From Natronosalvus sp042663485 (lineage in GTDB: Archaea > Halobacteriota > Halobacteria > Halobacteriales > Natrialbaceae), in the NCBI GenBank assembly GCA_042663485.1, contig JBHTAF010000003.1: a stretch of 64,000 nucleotides of DNA; one strand, written 5' to 3'. Shown piece after piece: positions 17,033-24,528 of the stretch; the stretch's first letter is position 1; every line of letters begins with the position of its first letter. The position numbers and the translations under genes were made by a program. Below the pieces are notes generated by a model. It was not told the origin of the DNA, ran no database searches, and saw only the letters and a program-made list of their open reading frames with translations.

Positions 17033-17257
17033 TTAGCTCATCGTGACCTTCCAGGTCGTCGAGCGCGCGCGGCCCCACTTCTCGATGTCGATGTCCTCGG
17101 TCTTCTCGGCGAGGTGGGGGAGGCGGACGCCGACCTGTTTCGAAGAGAGACCGATCGCTTTGGCGATATTTTTCGCACGGAAGTACTGCTCGCCGCGGGC
17201 GGCGCTCTCACGGAGGTACGAGATTATCCGCTGCTCTTCGTCGGAGTAGTCCGTCAT
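17033..17257 (-). CDS. DUF7123 winged-helix protein
   Basis: 74 residues. YSDEEQRIISYLRESA, YFRAKNIAKAIGLSSKQVGVRLPHLAEK and WGRARSTTWKVTM form a compact winged helix with a clear recognition helix. It matches the short haloarchaeal DUF7123 family, presumably a DNA-binding regulator. Start ATG 17257 leaves an MTDYSDEEQ N-terminus; the longer frame to 17356 is not conserved-looking. Confidence 0.78.
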   Translation of the reverse strand: MTDYSDEEQRIISYLRESAARGEQYFRAKNIAKAIGLSSKQVGVRLPHLAEKTEDIDIEKWGRARSTTWKVTMS

Positions 17258-17379
17258 CGTCCGTATGTAAGATAGGTCGTCTGTGGCCTTAACTCTTGAG
17301 AGGGGTTTCAGCCGATGGGAGTCGAAGAGAACCGCCGTCAGTCGTCCGCTCTCCATCGTCTGTCTCGAGCAGCATGCGG

Positions 17380-17565
17380 TCAGTGCCAGTAGAAGTGCAT
17401 GCCGACGATCGCGAGCGCGCTGAACGTGACGGCTGCGGCGAAGCCCCAGGCCGCATGGATCTCCGGTGCCGTCGTGAGCATCACGAGTGCGCTGAGGATC
17501 GCAACGGCGCCGAACACCAGCCCCACTCCCACCCCCTTGTCGGTCGTCTGCGTGTGGTCTGCCAT
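17380..17565 (-). CDS. Small two-helix membrane protein (DUF7525-like)
   Basis: 61 residues. A polar MADHTQTTDKGVG lead is followed by two hydrophobic helices separated by TTAPEIHAAWG. It resembles a small haloarchaeal family I recall as DUF7525. An upstream in-frame ATG at 17604 would add 13 unconserved residues. Function unknown. Confidence 0.62.
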   Translation of the reverse strand: MADHTQTTDKGVGVGLVFGAVAILSALVMLTTAPEIHAAWGFAAAVTFSALAIVGMHFYWH

Positions 17566-17766
17566 GCTGACGCGTTGTGTGGGGGCCTCCTTAATTGCAT
17601 TCATTCGTCAGCGACTCCATCCGTTCGCGTCGAGATTACCGTCTTCTAGGCGGGCCAGCGCGTCCGTTCGCAGGCGCCTCGAGCGACGACGAAGCCGCCG
17701 ATACCTATTCCAGACAATCCCGCACGTTTACAGTCTCGAGGTTCCAACGGATCTCACGACGAACGC

Positions 17767-18984
17767 ATGGTACTTCAGACACTCCGATCACTCTTTCTCG
17801 GGAGCGCGATCCGAATCGTGGGAACCCTCGTTCTCGCCGTCGCCGTCACCATTGGCGGCGCGTTCGGTGCGGGGGTGCTCGGCGTCCCCGCGCTCAAGTC
17901 GATGGACAACGAGTTCGGCGACGTCGACGACGAACGAACCGAAATCCTGACCGACCTGACGATTCACAATCCGAACCCGATCGGCCTGGGTTCCGCCGAT
18001 GTCGACGCACGGTACGACGTCAGGATGAACGGCGTCGAGATGGCCAACGGGAGCGGCGAGGACATCACCGTCCAGCCGGGCACGTCGACGGAATCGCTCC
18101 GGACCAAGATGCGAAACGAACGCATTCCCGACTGGTGGGTCACCCACATCGAAAACGGCGAGCAGACCCACGTCGAGATCGATGCGACCATCTCGAGCGG
18201 CCTCGTCGGCCGGTCGACCGAGGTAACGAACGAGCAGACCGTCGAGACGGACCTCCTCTCGGCGTTCAACTCCGAGGAGACTCGACCGATCGAGGCCAAC
18301 CGGGCGTTCGTCGAGGATCCAATCCTCTACGTCAACGCCACGCGAGGCCAGTGGGCCGGCGTCGACCAGCAACACACGGAGCTCCGGCTCGAGTTCGACG
18401 TCTACAACCCCAAGAGCTACGCGATCCCGACGAGCCAGCTCGGCTACGAGATCACGATGAACGACGTGACCGTTGGCCTCGGCGAGAGCGACCGCGAGTA
18501 CGTCCTCCCGCCCGGTGAGGAGACGACGATCGTGACGACGACGCGCATCGAGAACGAGAACCTCGACGACTGGTGGGTCACCCACATCGAGAACGACCAG
18601 GTCTCGGATCTCCGGATCGAGTTCGATGCCACCTTCGAACTGGCCTCCGGCACGACGATCACGATTCCCCTCGAGTCGATGACCTACGAGGAGACGATGG
18701 AGACTGACATCTGGGGGAACGATGAGGCCAGTGACGGAAGCGACGACGGCAGTGAGCCGGACTCGAGTGCGGACGCGGAAAACGAAACGGACTCGAGTGC
18801 GGGCGAGGACGACGAGGCGGAGTCTGGTGGCGGTGGGGACAACGAGTCAGACGACGGAACCGAGGACGGGGCAGACGACGAGACTGGGGACGGGAGCGGC
18901 GACGAAACAGACGATCAAGACGGGACCGACAGTGACGACGATAGCGACGACGAAGGAGACGACGACGGCCTCCTTGGTATCTGA
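17767..18984 (+). CDS. LEA type-2 (WHy-domain) membrane-anchored protein
   Basis: 405 residues. One N-terminal membrane helix (about 15-37) is followed by two tandem LEA-2/WHy beta-sandwich repeats. Each has an IHNPNP or VYNPKS strand motif, a DITVQPG/YVLPPGE turn, and the same DWWVTHIEN signature (near residues 123 and 263). The last 75 residues are an extreme acidic, Ser/Gly-rich tail of unstable length. LEA-2 domains are linked to desiccation stress in plants and archaea; the role here is unknown. The repeat pairing suggests an internal duplication. Confidence 0.8.
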   Translation: MVLQTLRSLFLGSAIRIVGTLVLAVAVTIGGAFGAGVLGVPALKSMDNEFGDVDDERTEILTDLTIHNPNPIGLGSADVDARYDVRMNGVEMANGSGEDITVQPGTSTESLRTKMRNERIPDWWVTHIENGEQTHVEIDATISSGLVGRSTEVTNEQTVETDLLSAFNSEETRPIEANRAFVEDPILYVNATRGQWAGVDQQHTELRLEFDVYNPKSYAIPTSQLGYEITMNDVTVGLGESDREYVLPPGEETTIVTTTRIENENLDDWWVTHIENDQVSDLRIEFDATFELASGTTITIPLESMTYEETMETDIWGNDEASDGSDDGSEPDSSADAENETDSSAGEDDEAESGGGGDNESDDGTEDGADDETGDGSGDETDDQDGTDSDDDSDDEGDDDGLLGI

Positions 18985-19245
18985 CCGGCGACAGGGTTTT
19001 GGTACCGGCACCTGTACACCCCGCCATGCAACGGAGTCAAACCGCTCCTGATCGCGTTCTTCTCGCATAGTTCATCGACCAGCGACGGTCGAGACGATCA
19101 CGAACACGCTCGATCCATCGACGATTCGATCCCCGTTCGCGTTCGTTCCGGCGACGGCGGCGGCATCACGCTGGACCTCGAGCACGCCTCCCACGACCTC
19201 ACTCGCGAGGAGGCCCTGGCGGTCCAGTCGGCAATCGGCGACGCG

Positions 19246-19542
19246 TTGACCGACCGCCACGAGTACGTCCACACCGCCGGCACCCGGCGCGAGGACGGCA
19301 CCTACGTGGTCTCCCGGCGCGGAGCCGACTCGACGGGGAACCAGCAGGTGTTCGAGTCATTCGAGGTGCTCGAGTCCCTGTACGCCGACCTTCCGAACCA
19401 GTTCGACGCCGACGCGGTCGGACGCCAGGGGACGAAAATCACGGGCTCGAGGCGCCACATGCTGGTACGCCACTTCGTCGAGCATCCGGCGTTCGAGTGC
19501 CGACTCGTGAGTCGACGGCCGCTCGAGGTGGTGAAACGGTAA
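19246..19542 (+). CDS. Conserved haloarchaeal protein (DUF7528-like), start uncertain, possibly frameshifted
   Basis: The C-terminal part reads HEYVHTAGTRREDGTYVVSR, GNQQVFESFEVLESLYADLP and RRHMLVRHFVEHPAFECRL, a conserved-looking pattern I recall as DUF7528. The frame stays open to 18985, and codon use looks coding from about 19081, yet no ATG or GTG lies in frame there; TTG 19246 is only the first recognised start codon. A well-placed ATG at 19026 is in another frame and stops after 14 codons. A 1-base N-terminal frameshift, or a rare start codon, would explain this. The product may therefore be about 170 residues. Confidence 0.5.
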   Translation: MTDRHEYVHTAGTRREDGTYVVSRRGADSTGNQQVFESFEVLESLYADLPNQFDADAVGRQGTKITGSRRHMLVRHFVEHPAFECRLVSRRPLEVVKR

Positions 19543-19621
19543 AACGGTAGTTGTCGATCGATTTCGATCGCTCGAGTTCCCACGAACCTCGAGCACTCAC
19601 GAGCCTCGAATCTCGGCTCGC

Positions 19622-20653
19622 CTACGTGATCGTCGTGTGCTCGGATTCCTCGTTCAGCGCCAGGTTCGCCGCAATCTCGACGTTTCGAATCGCGTACTGG
19701 GCCGTCTGCTGGAGGCTGACCAGCACCTCCCTGACCTGCAGGAGGTCCTCGTTTTGCATCTCGGGCAGGTCCGCGAGGATCTCCCGCTCGCGGTCGGAGA
19801 TCTCGTGGAACAGTTTGCGGGCCTCGATCGTCTTGTCGTAGTTGCGCTCGACGGCCGACTCGACGGCGAGGGCCGTGATCTCGTCGACGGCCTCCGTGAG
19901 TTCCCGAATTTCGCGCATCACCGACTTCTCGACGTTGAGGGTATGGCCCTCCGCTTCCATCACGATGTCGGCGATGTCCTCGGCGTTGTCCGCCGTCAAC
20001 TCGAGGTTCTTCGCGATCGACCGGTAGCCGATCAGGGGGAAGCCCGACTCGAGGCCGACCGCGCGGGCGAGCGTGGGATTCTGGTAGGCCGTGAAGATCA
20101 ACCGGAGGAGGAGGACGAAGATCTTGTTTGCCTGGCGCTCCCGATTGAGCGCCCGCTGGGCGAGGTCGGGATTGCCGTGAGCGAGCGCCTTGATCGCCTC
20201 CCCGCGCATCGTCCGGCCGGTTCGTTCGAGGCGCTCTAAGAGGTTGTCGAGGGTGAAGTCCTCGGGGTCGACCGAACACCGGATCGAGATGCTCTCGGGT
20301 GTTTCCTCGATGACGCCCAGGCCCATGAGCTGAGTCTCCGCCCGGTAGACCGCGTTGATGTGGGCAGACTCGAGGGCGCCGTCGGTACACTCGATGCGAA
20401 TAACGCGCCGACCGAGGACGTACTGGGCGACGATGGCACGCTCGACTGCGTCGGCGTCGAGGTTGTCGGTTCGGATGGTGGCCTCGGTCTCCCCGAAGTT
20501 CGCCGATTCGGGCATCACCGTCAACGTTCCCTTGCCGCCCATCCGCAGCGAGACTTCGTCGCCTTTCTCGACGCCGTGCTCGCTGGCCCACTCTGCCGGG
20601 AGGGTCATCGCCAGGGTGGACGGCCCGAGCCGCTGAACTTTCCGCGTCTCCAT
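19622..20653 (-). CDS. phoU: PhoU-type phosphate signalling regulator with AbrB-like N-terminus
   Basis: 343 residues. The first 50 form a SpoVT/AbrB-like swapped-hairpin DNA-binding domain (KVQRLGPSTLAMTLPAEWASEHGV). Two PhoU three-helix repeats follow, with the conserved metal-binding-type region RYSIAKNLELTADNAEDIAD-like in the second. This AbrB-PhoU architecture is typical of haloarchaeal phosphate-uptake regulators. No pst transport genes adjoin it, so it is an orphan copy. ATG 20653 directly precedes the AbrB strand. Confidence 0.85.
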   Translation of the reverse strand: METRKVQRLGPSTLAMTLPAEWASEHGVEKGDEVSLRMGGKGTLTVMPESANFGETEATIRTDNLDADAVERAIVAQYVLGRRVIRIECTDGALESAHINAVYRAETQLMGLGVIEETPESISIRCSVDPEDFTLDNLLERLERTGRTMRGEAIKALAHGNPDLAQRALNRERQANKIFVLLLRLIFTAYQNPTLARAVGLESGFPLIGYRSIAKNLELTADNAEDIADIVMEAEGHTLNVEKSVMREIRELTEAVDEITALAVESAVERNYDKTIEARKLFHEISDREREILADLPEMQNEDLLQVREVLVSLQQTAQYAIRNVEIAANLALNEESEHTTIT

Positions 20654-20800
20654 GGCACGAGGTAGGCGCTGTCACACCTTAGTCCTGACTATACGCCCAT
20701 TATTCGTTGCAGATTGTCCATGTGTACTAGTGTCTCTCGGTCCATTCGAGCACGACCTTATACGCCTCGTCGAGCCGAGAGACTCGGACCTGCTGCCCGC

Positions 20801-21946
20801 TCAGACCACCTTCAGCAACCGCGTCGTGAACCGACCAGTTCGAACGTGCATCCACCCACGGAGGGACTCGTCAACCGCCTCGTCGTCCGTATCGACCCGT
20901 AGCTGGCCGACGCCGTCGAGTTTGTCGTCGCTGGCGACCACCTCGACCGTCGCCCGTTCGATCACCGCGGGGGAGATCTGGTGGTTGCCTCGCCCGAAGA
21001 CGAACCCCTGGCCGCCGATGGGCGAGACGACGATCACCGCGGGATCCTCGAGCACAGCGAGAATCTCGGACTCGCTCACATCGCGGGCCAGCACCTCGCC
21101 GTCACGCCAGACGTCGACGCCCAGCGGCGAGGGGTCGATCCCGAGGGCGGATTCGATCGCGCCGACGGTGCTTCCGGGCCCGAAGACGTAGGTCGTTTCC
21201 GGATCGATTTCGTCGGCGAACCCCTCCGCGAGCGCGTCGACGGTCCCGCTCGAGAGCTGTTTGCTCGACTGGACGCCGCTCGCGACGGGGACGGGGACGA
21301 CCGCCCGGAGTTCGGCCCGGACCTCGCCTTCGCGGTAGGCATCCTCGTCGATGTCGTTGACCTCGCGATCCTCGACGCGGTCGAATTCGGCGGCGATCCG
21401 CCCCGCGTCGGCCGGCGTAACGCCGAACACGGAGGAGTAAATCTTGACGCCGGCGGGAACGCCGAGCATTGGCGTCTCCCTCTCGTCGTCCTCGGAGAGC
21501 ACCTCGGCCACGTCGACGGCCGTCCCGTCGCCGCCGACGAATAGGACGAGGTCGACGTCGCGCTCGAGGAACGCGTGGACGGCGGCTTTCGTGTCGTCGG
21601 CCGACGTCTCCGGCGAATCGTCGTGGTCGTTCGTCTCGCTGTCCTCATTGCCCGTATCTTCATCGCTCTCACTGCCCCCACCGACAACGCTCGACGGCTC
21701 GTAGACGACCTCCGGGTCGTACCCCGCCGCTCGAGCCGCGTCCTCGCCCATGGGGCCCGCGGCGGTGTAGACGGTCAACTCGGGTCGGCGTCGTGCGAGC
21801 GCCTCGAGGGCTTCGATCGCCCGCTCTGGCGCGCGGGGTTCGGCCCCGCGACGACGCGCTTCCGCGACCTTCCCGTCGGTTCCCTTGAGTCCGACGCGGC
21901 CGCCCATGCCGGCGATCGGATTGACGACGACCCCGAGCGTGTCCAT
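20801..21946 (-). CDS. ATP-NAD kinase-family protein
   Basis: 381 residues. It opens LGVVVNPIAGMGGRVGLKGT and carries the kinase diphosphate loop LVLFVGGDGTAVDVAEVL, both hallmarks of the NAD/diacylglycerol-kinase superfamily. The closest architecture is the archaeal ATP-NAD kinase-like group with a longer middle domain. An acidic, serine-rich insert of about 30 residues (near 85-120) lies between the first strand pair and the GGDGT loop. The specific substrate (NAD, an acetoin-type or a lipid substrate) is not certain. Confidence 0.75.
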   Translation of the reverse strand: MDTLGVVVNPIAGMGGRVGLKGTDGKVAEARRRGAEPRAPERAIEALEALARRRPELTVYTAAGPMGEDAARAAGYDPEVVYEPSSVVGGGSESDEDTGNEDSETNDHDDSPETSADDTKAAVHAFLERDVDLVLFVGGDGTAVDVAEVLSEDDERETPMLGVPAGVKIYSSVFGVTPADAGRIAAEFDRVEDREVNDIDEDAYREGEVRAELRAVVPVPVASGVQSSKQLSSGTVDALAEGFADEIDPETTYVFGPGSTVGAIESALGIDPSPLGVDVWRDGEVLARDVSESEILAVLEDPAVIVVSPIGGQGFVFGRGNHQISPAVIERATVEVVASDDKLDGVGQLRVDTDDEAVDESLRGWMHVRTGRFTTRLLKVV

Positions 21947-22068
21947 GGTCGGTCATCGACCGCGCGGCAAAAAAGCCGTGTGGCTTCGCTCGTCGACGGC
22001 CTGTGCTGTCGCTCGAGCACTCGAGCGGTTTCTGAACAGTTAAGAAGGGCGACGACACAGGTGTGGGC

Positions 22069-22191
22069 ATGGTCGACCTCACGCACGTCGTACTCGCCTC
22101 GAGCGACTTCCCGATCGAGATCGCCGGCTGGACCGTTCTCGTTGTCAGCCTCCTGATCACGGCGTTCTGGACCCTGTACCTGTATCGCTGA
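22069..22191 (+). CDS. 40-residue single-helix membrane peptide
   Basis: An ATG at 22069 opens a 40-codon frame ending YLYR-stop. A short polar lead (MVDLTHVVLASSDFP) precedes one membrane helix, WTVLVVSLLITAFWTLYLY. Similar 40-residue frames occur in many haloarchaea, so it is probably a real small protein. The stop abuts the stop of the convergent MoCF gene with no spacer. The gene was found by reading the sequence, as it is below usual length cut-offs. Confidence 0.65.
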   Translation: MVDLTHVVLASSDFPIEIAGWTVLVVSLLITAFWTLYLYR

Positions 22192-22902
22192 TCACTCCTC
22201 GATTTCCTCGACGTCCTCGACCTCCTCGACGCGCTCGCGGAGCCACGTCGTCGCCGCCTCGACTTCCGCCGGGTCGGGGCTCTGGACGGTGATCCGAACG
22301 GACTCGCCCGGGTAACTGCCGACGACCACGTCGAACTCCTCCTGGACCGCCTCGAGTCGGCCGACGAGCGCACTCTCCGGTTCGTCGGCGACGACGACCT
22401 CGCGGTGGCGAGGCTCTCCGTCGAACTCGTCGAGGACGGTCGCGAACATCGCCTCCATCTCCGCGGGCACGCCCGGAAGGACGTACACCGACTCGATGAC
22501 GCACCCTGGTGCGACCCCCTCGACGTTGTGGAGGGGACGAGCACCCCGCGGCAGGTCGGCCGTCCCCGCGGTCAGATCCTCGCGTGCGTACCCGCCCTCG
22601 GACTCCAGCCACGCGAGCGCCTCGTCGTTGCGCTCGAGCGACCGGCCGAAGGCGGCGGCGACGCCCTCCATCGTGCGGTCGTCGTGGGTGGGCCCGAGGC
22701 CACCAGTGACGACGACCGCGTCGTACTCGGCCCGGTACTCGTTGACGACGCGCGCGATGTCACCGACGCGGTCCGGAAGCGTCGTCACGCGCTCGACGTC
22801 GATCCCCTGTTCGTCGAACCGGGCACAGAGCCAGGTAGCGTTCGTGTTCGCCGTCCGTCCGGCGAGCAGTTCGTCTCCGACCGTGACGACCGTGACGTTC
22901 AT
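22192..22902 (-). CDS. MoCF/CinA-type molybdopterin-binding domain protein
   Basis: 236 residues. TVGDELLAGRTANTNATWL, VVVTGGLGPTHDDRT and a VYVLPGVPAEMEAMF loop are the CinA N-terminal/MoaB-like domain signature. The C-terminal half holds a second small domain but no CinA deamidase domain. Archaeal proteins of this type are annotated as competence-damage/pyrophosphatase-like; whether it acts on ADP-ribose-like or molybdopterin substrates is unclear. Start ATG 22902 precedes the first strand; the divergent HTH gene begins about 110 bp away. Confidence 0.82.
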   Translation of the reverse strand: MNVTVVTVGDELLAGRTANTNATWLCARFDEQGIDVERVTTLPDRVGDIARVVNEYRAEYDAVVVTGGLGPTHDDRTMEGVAAAFGRSLERNDEALAWLESEGGYAREDLTAGTADLPRGARPLHNVEGVAPGCVIESVYVLPGVPAEMEAMFATVLDEFDGEPRHREVVVADEPESALVGRLEAVQEEFDVVVGSYPGESVRITVQSPDPAEVEAATTWLRERVEEVEDVEEIEE

Positions 22903-23010
22903 ACCCGTGGTTGGGACCGCTGGTGGAAAGGTTGCTCGTACCCGAGTATATAAATGCATGGGTAGAAACAGCCACAAGATTCAATTCTTATAATTCACAT
23001 AGCGAAGACA

Positions 23011-23370
23011 ATGATGACACGTGGTGGTTGGACGGAACAACGGAATAGCGAATCAGATGCGCTTCTGTCGGCCCTCGGCAGCAAGTACAGCGCGGAAATC
23101 CTCTGTGCGGCGGACACCCCCAAATCCGCACAGACCCTGAGCGAGGACATTGAGGTCCCGATCGCGACCTGCTATCGCCGGATCGAGGAACTCGTCGACG
23201 CCGGCTTGCTCGAGTGCGAGGGACGACAGCTCTCGAACGAGGGGCGCCGGACGAACATCTACCGACGGACGCTCGACGAGATCGAGGTCGACTTCTCGTC
23301 CGAGCGCCCACAGTTCTCTCAGAAACGCCGAACGGAAGCGAAGAATCGGCTCCAGGATCAGTTGCGGTAA
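23011..23370 (+). CDS. ArsR-like winged-helix transcriptional regulator
   Basis: 119 residues. SDALLSALGSKYSAEILCA, PKSAQTLSEDIEVPIATCYRR (HTH) and LVDAGLLECEGRQ followed by a wing form a typical ArsR-like winged helix, ending in a basic QKRRTEAKNRL helix. It is the type of short haloarchaeal regulator that pairs with a sensor domain but here stands alone. ATG codons at 23011 and 23014 are both possible. A TATA-like cttataatt about 20 bp upstream fits a leaderless transcript. Confidence 0.75.
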   Translation: MMTRGGWTEQRNSESDALLSALGSKYSAEILCAADTPKSAQTLSEDIEVPIATCYRRIEELVDAGLLECEGRQLSNEGRRTNIYRRTLDEIEVDFSSERPQFSQKRRTEAKNRLQDQLR

Positions 23371-23719
23371 CGTCGACGTCGAGGAAGGGAACCGACCGTT
23401 CGTACACGCCGTCGTCGGATGCAGGCGGTTCGGATTCGTTCTCGAGCACTCGACGAATTCGGCACTTCTACGCGCATATTACTATACGTTCTATGGTTTT
23501 GGTTGGCCTCGTTGGACCGACGTACCAGCGACGATCCCTCGAGTGACAATCCTCGCTCCTCGACCGGCGAACGGGTGCTCGAGGTGGGTGAGGCTCGTTC
23601 GACGAACGATACTGCCCTCGCGGTACTTCGATACGAGGTTTTGCCTGAGCTAAGCCCCCATTGCGAGTAGAACGGATCGGCTTCCGAGACCAATACGGGA
23701 CCCGGCCCACGAGCCCCCC
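23371..23719. other. Intergenic region
   Basis: About 350 bp between the HTH gene and the ferredoxin gene. All open frames are short and lack haloarchaeal codon bias. Slightly AT-richer than flanking genes. No RNA gene, repeat or hairpin was recognised. Confidence 0.45.
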
Positions 23720-24364
23720 TCACTCGAAGGGACGCGGCGGTAACCTGAGTTCGTCGAGTTCGGGGAGGTGCTTGACGTTGAAGACGACGGTCGCATCGTC
23801 GGTGAGCGGCCGGCCGACACAGGAGAGGCGGATACCACGGTCGACCATCTCCTCGGGCAGGATGTGATCGACCGGCGTCGACAGGTCGCCCTCGAGCATC
23901 GCCACGGCGCAGTTCGCACAGGCACCGCCCCGACAGGCGTACGGCCAGTCGAATCCCTCGTCCTCGGCGGCCTCGAGCAGCGTCTCGTCGGGGTCGACCT
24001 GCACGCGTCCGTAGTCGCTCGAGGCGAGGTCGGCCTCGGCCGCCTTCTCCAGGAGAGCGTCGTCCTCGAGGGCCCAGCCGTGGTCGGTGAGGGCGTCGTA
24101 GTTGAGGTAGGTGACCTCGGTGGTGTTCGAGGTGTCGTCGGATTCGGGCCCGCCGTTCGTTCCGGGTACGTCGAAATCGCTACGCTCGAGCGGCCCGGTA
24201 TCGCCCACGAGCAGTTGCTCGCGTGCGGCGTGGACTTTCCTGAACTCGACGGTCGACCCGCCGTGGTCCGGGTGGGCTTCCTTCACCCGCTGGCGAAACG
24301 CGCGTTCGATTGCCGCATCGTCCGCGCCGGGTTCGATTCGCAGGACGTCGAACGGGGACTCCAC
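23720..24364 (-). CDS. J-domain 2Fe-2S ferredoxin fusion
   Basis: 214 residues. The N-terminal 60 residues are a J domain with the HPD motif (KEAHPDHGG), normally a co-chaperone contact with Hsp70. The C-terminal part is a plant-type ferredoxin with CRGGACANCAVAML and a fourth cysteine in RLSCVGRPL, binding a 2Fe-2S cluster. This fusion is a known haloarchaeal form; whether the J part still recruits DnaK is unknown. The two parts are joined by an acidic linker of about 60 residues. It acts as a soluble electron carrier. Confidence 0.85.
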   Translation of the reverse strand: MESPFDVLRIEPGADDAAIERAFRQRVKEAHPDHGGSTVEFRKVHAAREQLLVGDTGPLERSDFDVPGTNGGPESDDTSNTTEVTYLNYDALTDHGWALEDDALLEKAAEADLASSDYGRVQVDPDETLLEAAEDEGFDWPYACRGGACANCAVAMLEGDLSTPVDHILPEEMVDRGIRLSCVGRPLTDDATVVFNVKHLPELDELRLPPRPFE

Positions 24365-24424
24365 AGTAGGGCTAGCGGGATGGCGGTTGTATACTTTGTC
24401 CCAACGGTCGATCCCGCCGGTTGC

Positions 24425-24490
24425 GATAGCCGGTGGCGACCGTTGGTTGGATAGCCGGTGGCGAGCATCGATTGCGATAGCCGGCGGCGA
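24425..24490. repeat. Three imperfect direct repeats of GATAGCCGGYGGCGA
   Basis: Units at 24425-24439, 24450-24464 and 24476-24490 share GATAGCCGGTGGCGA (the last has C for T) at a period of about 25-26 bp. They lie between the divergent ferredoxin and MutS-like genes, in the promoter region of both. They could bind a regulator or simply reflect slippage. Confidence 0.65.
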
Positions 24491-24528
24491 GCGCAGTCTT
24501 TACGGTCCTCCCTTCGAACCGGAGAGGT

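Noticed and set aside
24425..24490. Possible CRISPR array
   Set aside because: Only three 15-bp units with about 10-bp gaps. No spacers of normal length and no cas genes in the window.
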